Positions 1 through 11,430 are shown, numbered from the stretch's first letter. The stretch is 64,000 nt of DNA from Beta vulgaris subsp. vulgaris (GCF_026745355.1 NC_079206.1:31452553-31516552); one strand, 5' to 3'. A program made the numbers and translations. The notes: a model not told the origin generated them from the letters alone.

Positions 1-151
1 AGTACGAGTCGAACTCGAGTTCGAGTTCGAGTTCGAGCTTGAAAATTTGAAGCTCGCGAGTTTTCGAGTCGAGTCGAGTTTTGGTATGAGTTTTCGAGTT
101 TGAGTCGAGTTTAGTCAAACTCGAGCTCGACTCGCATCATTGACAGCCCTG
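1..151. mobile_element. hAT MITE, right end (left end outside window)
   Basis: The segment is built of alternating CTCGAG/TTCGAG words and ends in ATTGACAGCCCTG, the reverse complement of the plant hAT terminus CAGGGCTGTCAAT. The right flank 152-159 (cctgcgag) would be the 8-bp target-site duplication, but its partner lies outside the window. No coding capacity. Confidence 0.6.
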
Positions 152-348
152 CCTGCGAGGCTGCCTGACGCCAACATCCCACCACAGGCATGTCGCCACC
201 ACCAAACGCCGACAACTCTGCAACGGTGCCAGATCACTCCTTCTCTGCTATACGGTGTGAATTATTTCTTTTTTGTTTTGGGGCGTACTATATATAGCAA
301 AAAAAGGGTAAATACAACCAAACATATTAAAAGACTAACCTACCCTTT

Positions 349-528
349 GGGAGATCATCTATGACAAATGACCTCTTTTTTGGGGGGGGGGGGCGGGTCA
401 TCTATGACAAATGACCCCACTTTGGAGGGGTCATCTATGACAAATGACCCCCATATGATGACCCCCATATATGGGGGTTATCTATGACAAATGACCCTCG
501 CTTAGGGGGGTCATCTATGATAAATGAC
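349..528. repeat. Five copies of a short hairpin repeat (GGGTCAT..ATGACCC)
   Basis: The core TCATCTATGACAAATGACC appears about five times (near 353, 397, 430, 479 and 511), spaced about 33-50 bases. In the best copies GGGTCAT pairs with ATGACCC across a 9-base loop. Between copies lie runs of G or C, including twelve Gs at 382-393 and a cccccatatatggggg palindrome. The last copies diverge (gataaatgacg). No gene is visible here. Confidence 0.7.
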
Positions 529-1130
529 GTCATTCCCGTAATACTCCTACCGCATCAAACATATAATATAACCTGACACGAAAACTTTAGGCGCCGGCTA
601 TTATGTTAAGGGGGATGCGACAGGCCCATTTTAGAAATTTTTCCTACCCTAATGCATCCAACTTTATAAATAAATGTGACACATTGGCTTGTGTGCACAA
701 TTACTTATGGTAATATATTTTGCTTCATTGTTGCACCCTTTCGTACGAGATTTTTTTTTTATATAAAAAAATTAAAATTAACCATAATTAAGTTAAGCAT
801 ATTTTTAGATGTTGTATTTAGCCTCTTTTTTTGCTGTATATAGCACTTATGTTGTTTTGAATGCTTTTTCACTTATGTTTCGTTTATGTTTGGCACTTGG
901 GTAAGTTGCCACTCACTAACACCATTAATATTTTGACTAAATTTTCTGAATTGGCAAGGATTTGTTTTTGTTAATTCATTTATATCTTGTTTTTAATTTT
1001 TGACTTCTTCGATGCTTAAATTCTTAGATTTGCTAGTTTGATTTCAATTTTTCGTTTTTTATTTATGTAACGTAATTCTTTGTTTTGGTGCTTCGTTTAT
1101 TTTTTCTTCTTCTTTGTTTGAAGACAAATT
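529..1130. other. AT-rich stretch without recognisable gene
   Basis: T-rich single-copy-looking DNA with no long open frame, no terminal repeats and no RNA gene that I can see. Confidence 0.5.
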
Positions 1131-1188
1131 CTTATATATGGCCGGCCACACCAGAAATTTCGCATGTGGCCGGCCTATATATATAAGG
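1131..1188. repeat. Near-perfect inverted repeat with GGCCGGCC arms
   Basis: Arm cttatatatggccggccaca (1131-1150) pairs with tgtggccggcctatatatataag (1165-1187, two extra TA bases) across a 14-base loop. It would form a stable hairpin. A weaker relative, gaccacacct..cacgtgtggcc, sits near 4698-4720. The role is unknown. Confidence 0.65.
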
Positions 1189-1285
1189 CCTAAACATAGT
1201 AATTTTTCAAAATCATGTCAATAATCGTAGAGCGCTTTCTCTCTCCTCCTCCCTCCTAAGGAATTTTGACACTCGAGACTGACTT

Positions 1286-1531
1286 ATGGAGATTTTGATC
1301 GAACAAAGCATCGCAGTCGAGGAGGTTAAGATCGTCGATTTGATTAACATCATGAAAGCAATCTTGAAGCGAGGAAGGGACAGAAATGAACAAATCCCCA
1401 CTATTGATTGGAGAAATCTTCAATCATCTGATAGAATTTCATTGGGACGAAGATCGAAGCATCATGATTCAATCTTGAGGATGGTGAGACTAATGATTGA
1501 GGTGGTCTTTGAGGATAGATTACGTCCATGA
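1286..1531 (+). CDS. Hypothetical 81-aa open frame
   Basis: An ATG-initiated frame of 81 codons, rich in Ile, Glu and Arg, just after a CT-rich leader (about 1229-1257) that resembles a plant 5' UTR. I recognise no domain, signal peptide or membrane segment. It sits between a hairpin repeat and a minisatellite, so it could be a relic or chance. Most likely not a functional gene. Confidence 0.15.
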   Translation: MEILIEQSIAVEEVKIVDLINIMKAILKRGRDRNEQIPTIDWRNLQSSDRISLGRRSKHHDSILRMVRLMIEVVFEDRLRP

Positions 1532-1904
1532 ATATCTTTTGGGGTTTGAGTGATTGACGATGGAGTGGAAAGAGAAAATAGGATTATTATTTTTGTGTTT
1601 GGTGAGATGTTGATACTTGATAGTATGCTTGTACATTGGACTTAGTGCACTTGTTGGACTTTGTTGTAGGGATTAACGGATAATTGTTAGTTTTATTTTT
1701 TTGAGAGTAATCCTGCTTAATCATACGAGTAACCTTATGTAACATTGCTTAAACTTATGAGTATCCCCATTTACTAATAAAAGAAACTTCGTTTATTCAT
1801 ATCATTAACCCCACTTTCATTCAATTTATAAGAGTAACCACTTATATTGTTATGAGTAACCCTAAAATATTATATGAGTAACACCATTTATTTTTTGCAG
1901 TAAC

Positions 1905-2272
1905 CACTAGTCGAATAAATGCTTATTGTTGTGGTCAAAAATTGGCATATTGTGGCGGTTTTGGCCGCGCAGCAATTAAGGGGGCAGCAATAGGTAATTA
2001 ATATATTGCTGCGGTTTTAAACTGCAGCAATATCTGAACATATTGCTGCGGTTTCTAGGCAAAACCGCAGCAATAAATATATTTTTTATTAAAAAAGTAC
2101 AACCTATTGATGCGGTTTCTATGTCAAAACTGCAGCAATAGGTCATGGTATAGGCAAAAAAAAAAAAACTTTTTTAAACATTTGTTAATTAAATTTGAAA
2201 TATTAAAAATATGCAACTAACCCATCCACTATCACCAAATTTACACACAAACTAAAGATAAAATGACATGAA

Positions 2273-2327
<55 letters not shown>

Positions 2328-3474
2328 ATATATAAAGATAAAAACTAATTACGGAAATAATACAAAAGATCCAAAAAAGTAAAAATCATCGCGCGTCCAA
2401 ATCTAAGATTTAACTCTGAAATTTAAAAAATTTAACTCTGAAATTTAAGTGAAAAAATAAATTTGGACGCGCGATGATAATTATATAAAAAACAAAAAAA
2501 TAAAAAAAACCAAAACAAATCTACCTACAAAATATATATAATTTAACTCTGAAATTTAAGTGAAAAAAAAGAAAAAAAAAAAAAAGAAGTTGTCGCAGGA
2601 ACGAATGTCGTCCAAAACCGTTGCTGACTAACCGCCTCCAAATGTTGATAATTGTCCAGATCTGAAAATCCAATCAAAATTGAGAAGTCATCGCGCGTCC
2701 AAATGTCGCAACCAACCGTCGTTGACAATCGCACCAACAAAATCGCCGACAACCAATGTTGATAATTGTCCAGATCTGAAAATCCAACCAAAATTGAGAA
2801 AACTCGAAACCAAAGATGAAAAAATGAAACTCGCGCCGGAGTTGAAGAGGGAGACAACGAAAACCTCATCGGAAAACCTCGCGCGAATGAGAGAGATAGA
2901 GCAGAGGAGTGAAGGTTTGAATCACCGGAAAACGAAAACCTTACTGGAGATGAAGAGGTGCGAATGAGAGAGAAAGCGCGAAGGAGTTTCAGCGTACATC
3001 CAGATATGAAAATCCGCAAAGGAGATGAAGAGGGTTTAGAGGGGAAGGTAGCGTGAGAGTGGAGAGTGAGGGAGATGGAGAGCCATGAAAGAAATGAGAG
3101 GGAGAGGCGTGAGGGTGAGGGTGAACTGATGAGAGGGAAAGGAGTGAAATGAGGCTGAAACCCTAAGTTAACTCGTTTTTATATTAATTTAAAATCTTAT
3201 TGCTGCGGTTTTTGGTAGGAACCGCAGCAATAGGTATAAATAATATTTTTTTATATTATTTTAACATATTGCTGCGGTTTTTAACAGAAATCGCAGCAAT
3301 ATTTGATCAAATGATAAAAATTTTTTATCTAAAACTATATTGTTGCAGTTTTCGGCGAAAACCGCAGCAATATGGTTATTTATATTTTTCTTTTTCTTTT
3401 TACGTGATATATCGCTGCGTATGGGTAAAACCGCAGCAATATCACCGCAGCAAATAGCATTTATTCTACTAGTG
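1905..3474. mobile_element. Non-autonomous CACTA element, copy 1 (1570 bp)
   Basis: It begins CACTAGTCGAATAAATGC and ends GCATTTATTCTACTAGTG, so the terminal inverted repeats match over about 18 bases with one mismatch. It is flanked by a 3-bp duplication AAC (1902-1904 and 3475-3477), the size expected for CACTA. Both subterminal regions carry repeated ATTGCTGCGG...CCGCAGCAAT inverted repeats. No transposase; the core (2540-3170) is GA-rich non-coding DNA. A shorter relative lies at 9413-10186. Confidence 0.92.
2276..2334. repeat. (AT)n microsatellite
   Basis: About 29 AT dinucleotides with one frame slip, inside CACTA copy 1. Confidence 0.95.
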
Positions 3475-4510
3475 AACATCGTTTAGTTTTTTGGAGTTAC
3501 CTTGTTTAATCATATGAGTAACTTCATTTACTTAATTATATCGGTAACCTCATTTATTCATATTAGTAACCTTATTTATTTATACAACTTCAATAAATCA
3601 TATGAGTAACCTCATTTAATCATACGAGTAACCCTAAAGGTTCGCAAAAGTAACTGCATTTATTCAAAAGAGTAACATCATTCATTTATAAGAGTAAATT
3701 GATTAGTAACTTGATTTATCCAAATGAGTAACCCCATTCATTTATATGAGTACATTCGTTTATTGATACGAGTAACATCATTCGTTCAAAAGAGTAACTT
3801 CATTTAATCATAGATGATGCTAGTTAATCGTACGAGTAACCCCGCATTTATTCATACAAGTAACCCTGTTGTTTCATATGAGTAACCCTCATTTATTCAT
3901 ACGAGTAACCCCGTTATTTCATACGAGTAACCCTCATTTATTCATACGAGTAACCCCGTTATTTCATACGAGTAACCCTTATTTATTCATATGAGTAACC
4001 CCGTTATTTCATACGAATAACCGTCATTTATTCATATAAGTAACCCCGTTATTTCATACGAGTAACCTCATTCGTTTATAGAAGCAACATCACTTAAGTA
4101 TTTAATCACAGAAGTAACCCCAATTTTTAACGAAACTAACCCCATTTTTTCGTATAAGTAACCTCACTAGATAATAATACGACCCTATTTGATCATACCA
4201 GTAACCTTAATTGTTTACAAAAGTAACCTCATTTTTTCATATGAGTAACCTCATTAATCCACAATATTAACCTTATTGAATTATACGATTCCCTATTTCA
4301 TCAAGCCCCAATTCTTTACAAAAGTAATACATTTTCTTTACATGAGTAACCTCATTCGTTCATAAAAGTAAACTGATTAGTATTCCCTTTTGTAGTAAAA
4401 GTAACCATATTAGTTTATAAGAGTAACACTCCTTTTATTGCTAAGAGTAACTATATATTCATAAAAGTAACTTTATTTGCTCATAAGAGGAACTCCATTT
4501 GTTTATGAGG

Positions 4511-5512
4511 GTTTGTGCACAAGGGTCAACTTCAAAAGGTCATATATCACAACACACTTAATATTTTGAAAAGATTCAAGTTGGAGATGAAAATTTCGTC
4601 GATAGCTTTCCAACGCCTGGTCAAAAGCTCGATTTTGATGTGAAACGATTGAGATATGACCATTTGAAAATGGGCTGACGGGCTAACATGGTGTCACGCG
4701 CGACCACACCTATAATTTCACGTGTGGCCAGTAGTATGCAATACGCGCGGTTGTTTTTGAATGCTTAGTGACAAAAATATGATTTTAATGGTTTCGTTTT
4801 TTAACATATTGTATCCTACTATGAGTATTGAGTGATGCATACATATTGCATCCTGCTACTTACTGTCAAATAATGTTAAGTCTGCCATATGCAATGAGGA
4901 TAACTGTTTGTGTATAAAGCCCAAATATGTAAGGAAAAACTGCTAAGGAAAATCTTAAAAACGAGTAAAATTCAAATGATAAAAAATTTCGAATATTCAG
5001 TTATCCGGTCCGAAAAATTCGAATATTCGATTTCTTTTCGGATCAGATTCGAATCGCAGTTGTGGTAATCCAAAATTTTCAAATCGGATATCCGAAATAA
5101 ACAACCCTATTAGGATTGGCGATGGGCGCTCGAAGATGAACAAGAAGGGCGAAAGTTAGTAGGTTGGGTTGGTGGCTCGGGCACGCGAAGAGCAAGGGTT
5201 AACATTGGTGTCTACATGTCCAGTGGTAGCCAACTACGCGGTGCTCTAGCACCCTCTGGAGAAGGGTGCATGTCTAGCTGAGACTAGGAAGTGGGTGAAG
5301 TGATTGGGCGACAGAGAGGGAAGTGGGGAAGGGTTAGGTTACATAAGTTTGGGATATGAAATGTTCCATTTTTTCATTTTATTATCATTAGTATTTTAAA
5401 AGTTCCAAATATTTCGGATATTCGAAATAATTTTTTTTCGTTCCGTAGCTGATTCGAAATATCCAAAAACTCAAAATTGAGATCGAATATCCGTATTTTT
5501 TTGGACCGGATT
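4511..5512. other. Gene-free flank with AT-rich repeat fragments
   Basis: No coding frame. From about 4975 there are many GAATATTCG / GGATATCCG words, ending in aaataaacaaccctA near 5113, which resembles a hAT-type terminus. Similar words resume at 5400-5512, where the SIRE Copia inserted. The continuation lies right of that Copia, ending in aacagccctA near 40856. I read this as an old AT-rich hAT-like repeat split by the Copia; its left end is not clear. Confidence 0.4.
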
Positions 5513-5517
5513 GACCG

Positions 5518-6672
5518 TGTCAGTTGACTACAAACACTTGAGCAAGTACAAGAGGGGGGCGGGGGGATTAATTATAGTTGGGGAGATTTTCAATCTTTTT
5601 GCGGAAATAAAAGAATCTTTATCTAAGAAAGAGATAAATGCATAAACTTGAAAGAAATAAGAACACGAGAATTTTTGCAAGGAAAACTTCCTAGGCCCAA
5701 TAGGAAGAAAAACCTTGACCACGAGGGATTTTGACTCAATTCTCTTTAATAAACTTAGGCCAAAAGACTCTCTTTTGTACAACCTAATATCGGACCTTCT
5801 CTGTTCTTCTAGGAACTTGTTCCCTGTCACCTTGTTCCCCCTGAACAAGTGACTTTCTCTCTTGACTTCACTCGAAGTCTTTCTTTTCTCTCTTTTCTTT
5901 CTCTTTCTCTTTTTCTCGAAATGCTTACAGATTTTGTCACACAACCCAATCTCTAATATAGAGTATGATTAAAGAAGAGATAAAACCAGAAACACTTTCA
6001 CTGAAAAATATTACAATAAAATTCTGAAAGCTTTACTATTAAGTTCGTTACATACAATTATTTGTAGATAACAAATTTCCCATGATCTTCTCCACGAACA
6101 TAGTGGGAGCTAAATTTCAGCCCTACTTCATCCACATCCTAGCCATTTGCGAATCAGTTGGGAGTTATGCGTTGGTTCCGGATCTTCAGCCATTATCACA
6201 CACCTTAGAAGTAGGTGGGCTGTTGTGGGTTGTTGTAGTTCCTAAAATCTAGGAACTACTTCAACAACCCTCCTTTTCAGGTGCTGGAAGTTAGTGCCTT
6301 TGAACGCTCCTTATCAAATAATCACTTTAATTGCTGCGCATAAACTAACTTTCAAGAGCATTATGGAATCATATAACTTCACAAATTTACGTCCATGAAA
6401 TAAATCATTTATCACAAACACAAATAAAGTTAACAACTTAATTTTTTATTAACCCCCTAACTAATTCTCCATAAGTTATTAAACATGATATTTCTGATAT
6501 AAAAAATAAACCTAAGAGAAAATAACAAATCTAGATTATAAGATAAAATAAAACTAAAACAAATAAACCTAATAACACGAAATAAAATAAATAGATCTAA
6601 TAACACACGAAATCAAAGAAACTAAATTAATCAAAGATAATCATATGTCATCATCAAAATAGTGAAACAACA
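5518..6672 (-). repeat. SIRE Copia 3' LTR
   Basis: 1155 bp, starting TGTCAGTTGACTACAAACAC and ending GAAACAACA on the plus strand. It matches 14870-15140 plus 39652-40807 with scattered substitutions. It contains the chance frame 5528-5944, which I do not regard as a gene. Confidence 0.92.
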
Positions 6673-6688
6673 ATATTCCCCCTTTTTT
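6673..6688 (-). other. SIRE Copia polypurine tract
   Basis: Read on the minus strand it is AAAAAAGGGGGAATAT, directly next to the 3' LTR: the plus-strand primer site of the element. Confidence 0.75.
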
Positions 6689-7206
6689 ATGATGGCAAAT
6701 AATTGGTAAAAAAAAATTATTTTTTTTCGTTTTTAGTAAAAGAAAAAGAAAAAAAATAACACACAACCTAAGTACCTAGACTCAACTAGGACTGGGAACA
6801 AGATCAGGATCTACTGGGAACAGGGATGAGAAAAACATGCATAGGAACTAAGGAAAAAAAAATTTTAACTTATACCAACAACATCTCTTCCCCCTTTTGT
6901 CATTATCAAAACTAAGTGATGAACCTGCAGCACTCGAGAGTCAACAGTCTAGGCAGCAAGAAAGTAGCTCAAACATGTATCTGATAATATTAGCCATCCA
7001 AACACTAGAAAATACAAAAACTAGAAAGCAGCAATATGGACAGCACATAATAAACAATATGTAGAGCACAAGAGTAAACAGAAAAAAATAGAGATTAAAG
7101 TGCTTCATGTGTCGCAAATAAGATACATAAAGAGAGAACAAAGAAAGATTGTTTAACGAATATTACAGCCACAAAAACTTGTCCAAATTTGCAAAGTTAA
7201 AGGATA
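6689..7206 (-). other. SIRE Copia 3' untranslated region
   Basis: AT-rich DNA between the extra ORF and the polypurine tract. The frame at 6941-7141 has no coding character. Confidence 0.5.
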
Positions 7207-8585
7207 TTAGGGCTTGGGGAGTTTAAAGAGGGTGGTGACCACATAATCAATTTTGGAGACGACACCATCTACTTTGTTCCTGATCCCCGTATCAGCTTCC
7301 TTGATGGCCATCAGTTGTTGTTGCTGCTGAGAATCCAAAGTAGAGACAGTGGCCACTATGACATTGATCCTTGTGTGCAGGAGAGTCAGAGAGTCTTAAA
7401 TTTCCCGGAGCATTCTGTTGAGTCCAGTGGTAGACAGCAAAGGCAAATCAACTGTTGTGGAAGGAACTGGATCCGAGTCTAGGTGAATAAACACAGCTTC
7501 ACCTTGCTCCTGCTCCTTCAGATACTCGGACCTAGCAATTCATTGACTCTTCCTCACAGACCTACTAGGAACTCCCTCTTCACCCATTTTCCTGTTACCA
7601 CCCACTTCCACCTTAAGAGGTGTTTCTTCCTTCTCAAAGTCCAGCTTCCCATTAACCAACCTTAAACTGAGTCTTGACAATGTGTCCTTGGTCAGGTAAT
7701 ATTCAGGTTCAAGACAGAAGGAGGGCCTGGCAGGCAATTTGACTTTGCAATTTTTGAAGATGGTAGAAAGAAGGTTTCCATAGCCAACTTTTGTATTATG
7801 AGAAATGCAGTGAGATAAATGAGAAATTATCAAAGAATAGAGGTTGATTTTGATGTTCTTAGCAAGGCAGTACATAATGGAGAGATCCATTAAACTAGCC
7901 TGGGTTCTTTTGAAGAGCGGGGTAAGATAAAGCGCCACATAAATTGGAATAATAGTTTATGGAAGGGGGAAAGTTCTTTTTGATCTAAAGACAATGCATT
8001 CGGATTTCCATTAACGAAAGCAAGAACTTTGTCATTTGAGACTCCATTGATATTAAGTATTGCTCTACCCTTAACATACTCTTTATAAACCTCAATTGGA
8101 ACTTCAAACCACTCCCCCAACTTCTTTTCAGTTATAGTGACAACACAGTCATTTACAACACTCACACAGACTCCCTTAGTGATGTTAAAACTGGAACAAA
8201 AATCACGCATTTCTTTTTCATATAAACCATCATCTAAACTAACAACTTTCTACCATTTTTGAAATTTTAAAATGTTCAGCAGTTCCGTCCATTTGGACTT
8301 TTTGCACCATGCTACATCAATACAAAAACCCACAAGAAATTGGGATGTTGTTTTCTTACCAATCTTCGTAGGAACAGTAATTTCCTTTTCTTGTTCACTT
8401 TCCACTTCATTTTCACCTTCTTCTTGTTTAGGAGAGAGAGAGACAGGGGCAGAGGATTCGGCTTTTGACCAAGTTGAATCTTCTTTTGTTTTTGATGATT
8501 CTTGAACGCTAATTTCGTCAAGTGATGGTGTTTTCTCCCTTGGAAAATTTTCTTGATCACCGGAATTTTTACTTTGGGAAGACAT
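7207..8585 (-). pseudogene. SIRE-type third ORF (env-like / putative plant transposon protein), broken
   Basis: Open frames in three pieces lie downstream of pol in the same direction, starting at the ATG ending at 8585. The N-terminal part is polar, rich in Ser, Glu and Lys. The middle (about 8210-7890), with the stretch FHKLLFQFMWRFILPRSS, and the following piece resemble the 'putative plant transposon protein' family (PF20167). A QQQQQ run precedes the C-terminal end, KLPKP and stop, near 7207. It is broken by in-frame stops near 8250, 7540 and 7397 and a frameshift near 7930. SIRE-lineage Copia elements carry such an ORF, often called envelope-like; its function is not established and I see no clear membrane anchor. 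Confidence 0.7.
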
Positions 8586-9104
8586 GGTGAAAAGGTTTTG
8601 GAGAGAGGTTGAAGATGAGAGATGAGAGAGAGATGAATTGATATGAGAAGAGGGAGGTGTGAGGGGTCAGTGATGTGATGGGTTGGGGTTTAAAAGCAAT
8701 GATGAAGTCGTGTAAAGTAAAAAAAGGTTAGGTCAATGAAACTTTATGGGTTTTGGGAAAATTTAATGAAATTTCTTCTTTTAACTCAGATTAACCGAAC
8801 TTGTAATTGTGGCAATAATACATGTTAACGCATTTATGTACAGAATTTAGGAGAGGTAGAAAAAGAATAATCAAGGAATTTGGGAGGAAAAATTAAGAAA
8901 AGAAAAAAATAGAAAAAGGGACAAATTACTCTTGCATATAATAAAATTTGTTCCATAATGTACAAACTACTTACGTACCAAATTATGTGCAAGGACAATA
9001 AGGGTAATATTCAAAGACAAATGTGAGTCCTTATACTTGACCCTAGGTGTATGAAATTTATTCATGAAAGTTGCAGGGCATGCTTAGTAAGAAACAATTC
9101 TTGG
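8586..9104 (-). other. Spacer between pol and third ORF of SIRE Copia
   Basis: Purine-rich on the plus strand (aagaaaaaaatagaaaaaggg). No coding signal. It may hold the splice acceptor or promoter for the third ORF, but none can be shown by eye. Confidence 0.4.
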
Positions 9105-9412
9105 GGAATTAACATCATTGGTACATTCAAACAATTCTTATCATTCCTAGTTCCAAACGTATATTTTCAAACCTGTCCCTAGAGAGAGGTTTAGTCAATA
9201 TGTCCGCTATTTGATTTTCAGTTGGAAAAAATCAACTTTGACTAATCCCTTTTCTACATTGTCTTTTAAGAAATGATGACGAATGTGAATATGTTTGACC
9301 CTAGAGTGATGAACTGGATCCTTGGAAATGCATATGGCACTAGTATTATCACAGAGTATAGGAACACACTTAAATTTTATGCCAAAGTCACGTACCTGTT
9401 GTTTGATTCATA
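9105..9412 (-). pseudogene. SIRE Copia RNase H, C-terminal part
   Basis: Minus-strand translation gives CVPILCDNTSAICISKDPV, RVKHIHIRHHFL and NQIADILTKPLSRDRF, the standard C-terminal end of Ty1-copia RNase H. The rest lies beyond the CACTA inserted at 9413-10186. A one-base slip after VKVDFF shifts the frame. Confidence 0.85.
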
Positions 9413-10186
9413 CACTAGTAGAATAAATACTTATTGTTGTGGTCAAAAAGTGGCCTATTGCTGCGGTTTTGGGCGCGCAGCAATTAAGGGAGAAGCAATA
9501 TGTAATAATTATATTGCTGCGGTTTTAAACCGCAGTAATATCTACAGATATTGCTGCGGTTTCTAGGCCAACCCGACTGAATTTTCGTGAAGTTGGTGAA
9601 GACACCAGATTTCGCCGGAGACGAAAACGCACCGGAGACGAAGACGAACCAGATTTCACCGGAGACAAAGACGAACTAGATTGCGACGAAGACGCGACGA
9701 AGACGCAACGAAGACGAACCAGATTGCGTGCAGATTATTGAGGAGATTAGAGATGAGAAAATAGAGGAGTGAGAGAGATGAAAGATTGAGAGCAGAAGTG
9801 AGAGAGGATGAGAGGTTGAGAGCAGAGAGAGAGGTGGGTGAGGAAAACAAAAAAACCCTAATGGATAGAAATGCGTGTTTTATACTGTTTTTTAATATTT
9901 TCAAATGATATTGTTGCGGTTCCTTGAAAAAACCGCAGCAATATAATAAAAAATTATTTTATTATATTGCTGCGGTTTTTTTACCAAAACCGCAGCAATA
10001 TTCCAATCAAATAGTCAACTTTTTTTCAAAAATTTTCATGTAGCTACTATATTGCTACGATTTTAGGCCAATACCGCAACAATATCTTTATTTTATATTT
10101 ATCTTTTCTTTTCACGTGTTATATTGCTGCGTACGAGTAAAACCGCATCAATACCACCGCAGCAATAAGCAATTATTCTACTAGTG
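9413..10186. mobile_element. Non-autonomous CACTA element, copy 2 (774 bp)
   Basis: It starts CACTAGTAGAATAAATACTT and ends AATTATTCTACTAGTG, with a 3-bp duplication ATA on each side (9410-9412 and 10187-10189). It shares termini and subterminal ATTGCTGCGG...CCGCAGCAAT repeats with copy 1, but has a different, shorter core (9576-9900) made of reiterated ccggagacgaagacgaacc. It splits the SIRE RNase H domain. Confidence 0.93.
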
Positions 10187-10556
10187 ATAATACTTGAGAA
10201 CAGCATGCAGCAGCTGCCACATACTCAGCTTCGGCTGTTGAAATAGCAACAGTGTTTTGCTTCTTTGAGCTCCAAGAAACTAAGCTTGATCCTAAGAACT
10301 GGGCAATACCTGAAGTGCTTTTACGATTTACCAAGTCTCCAGCATAGTCAGCACCAGAGTAGCTAACTAGATCAAAGATGTCACTTCGAGGATAGAATAA
10401 ACAAAGATCATCACTTCCTTTCAAATATCTAAGGATCCTTTTGACTGCTGTCAAATGAGATTCCTTAGGATTTAATTGGAATTTAGCACATAAACCAACA
10501 CTTAAGGAAATATCAGGCTTACTAGCAGTTAGATAAAGTAAGGATCCAATCATGCC
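10187..10556 (-). pseudogene. SIRE Copia RNase H, N-terminal part
   Basis: The frame contains GSLLYLTASKPDISLSVG, AVKRILRYLKG, DYAGDLVNRKSTSG and the catalytic-region motif STAEAEYVAAAACCSQ, all hallmarks of the Ty1-copia RT/RNase H linker and RNase H. The CACTA at 9413-10186 cuts it just after the AEAEY block. Confidence 0.9.
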
Positions 10557-10618
10557 TCTGTAGAGTTTCTGATCTATGGACTTACCACTTGGATCCTCAT
10601 CTAACCTTGTTCCTGTTC

Positions 10619-11430
10619 CTATTGGAGTATGGTTGTTTTTGCTTGATCCAGCCCATATTTTTTCAATAACTCCTTCACATATTTTTGTTGATGGATCATT
10701 GTTCGTTTTTCAGTTTGCTTGATTTGCAAGCCGAGAAAGAAGTTTAATTCTCCCATGATGCTCATTTCAAATTCACTTCGCATTAACTCAGCAAATTCCT
10801 TACAAAGAGATTCGTTAGTTGCACCAAAGATTATATCATCCACATAAATCTGAACCACTAGAATGTCTGTTCCTTTAGATCTGAGGAACAGGGTTCTATC
10901 AACTTTACCTCTTACAAAATCATTAGAAAGTAAAAATTTTGAGAGTCTTTCATACCATGATCTAGGAGCTTGCTTCAGCCCATAAAGAGCTTTATCTAGC
11001 TTATAGACATGGTTAGGAAGCTCAGGGTTTTCGAATCCAGGAGGTTGTTTCACATAGACGTCTTCTATTAAATACCCATTTAAAAAGGCACATTTGACGT
11101 CCATTTGGTACAACTTAAAACCCATGAATGCAGCAAAGGCAATCAAAATTCTTATTGCTTCTATTCTAGCTACAGGAGCAAAAGTTTCATCGAAATCAAT
11201 ACCTTCTTGTTGATTGTACCCTTTTGCTACGAGTCTGGCTTTGTTCCTTATGACTGTTCCATGCTCATCCAGCTTGTTTCTGAAGACCCATTTTAGCCCA
11301 ATGACCTTTTGGTTTTTAGGCTTGGTCTCAAGATGCCAGACCTTGTTCCTCTAGAACTCATTCAGTTCATCTTGCATGGCATTAATCCAATCAGACTCCA
11401 GTAGGGCATCATTGTGATCTCGAGGTTCTG
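10619..11430 (-). pseudogene. SIRE Copia reverse transcriptase
   Basis: The main frame (175 aa, 10619-11146) has [40 protein letters not shown] and the polymerase motif [10 protein letters not shown] with its two aspartates. Upstream, in another frame up to about 11430, are the RT N-terminal words [12 protein letters not shown] and [15 protein letters not shown], so at least one frameshift separates the two. The enzyme copied element RNA into cDNA in the virus-like particle. Confidence 0.92.

Larger units (their letters stand above)
1720..4510. repeat. Long degenerate minisatellite (unit about 22-23 bp, core GAGTAACC)
   Basis: The unit reads roughly TCATACGAGTAACCCCGTTATT with TCATTTAT alternates. 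Copies run from about 1720 to 1904 and again from 3475 to about 4510, and a CACTA element interrupts the array at an AAC of the core. Copies at 3880-4075 are the most uniform and alternate two unit types (about 45-bp dimer). Towards both ends only gAGTAACctcatt is kept. Confidence 0.8.

Noticed and set aside
140..364. 74-aa frame at the window start
   Set aside because: Spans a hAT end and a hairpin repeat; composition is not protein-like.
3480..4510. CRISPR-like array
   Set aside because: Unit of 22-23 bases without unique spacers, degenerate, in a plant genome: a minisatellite.
5528..5944. 138-aa minus-strand frame
   Set aside because: Inside the SIRE LTR and not kept in the other LTR.
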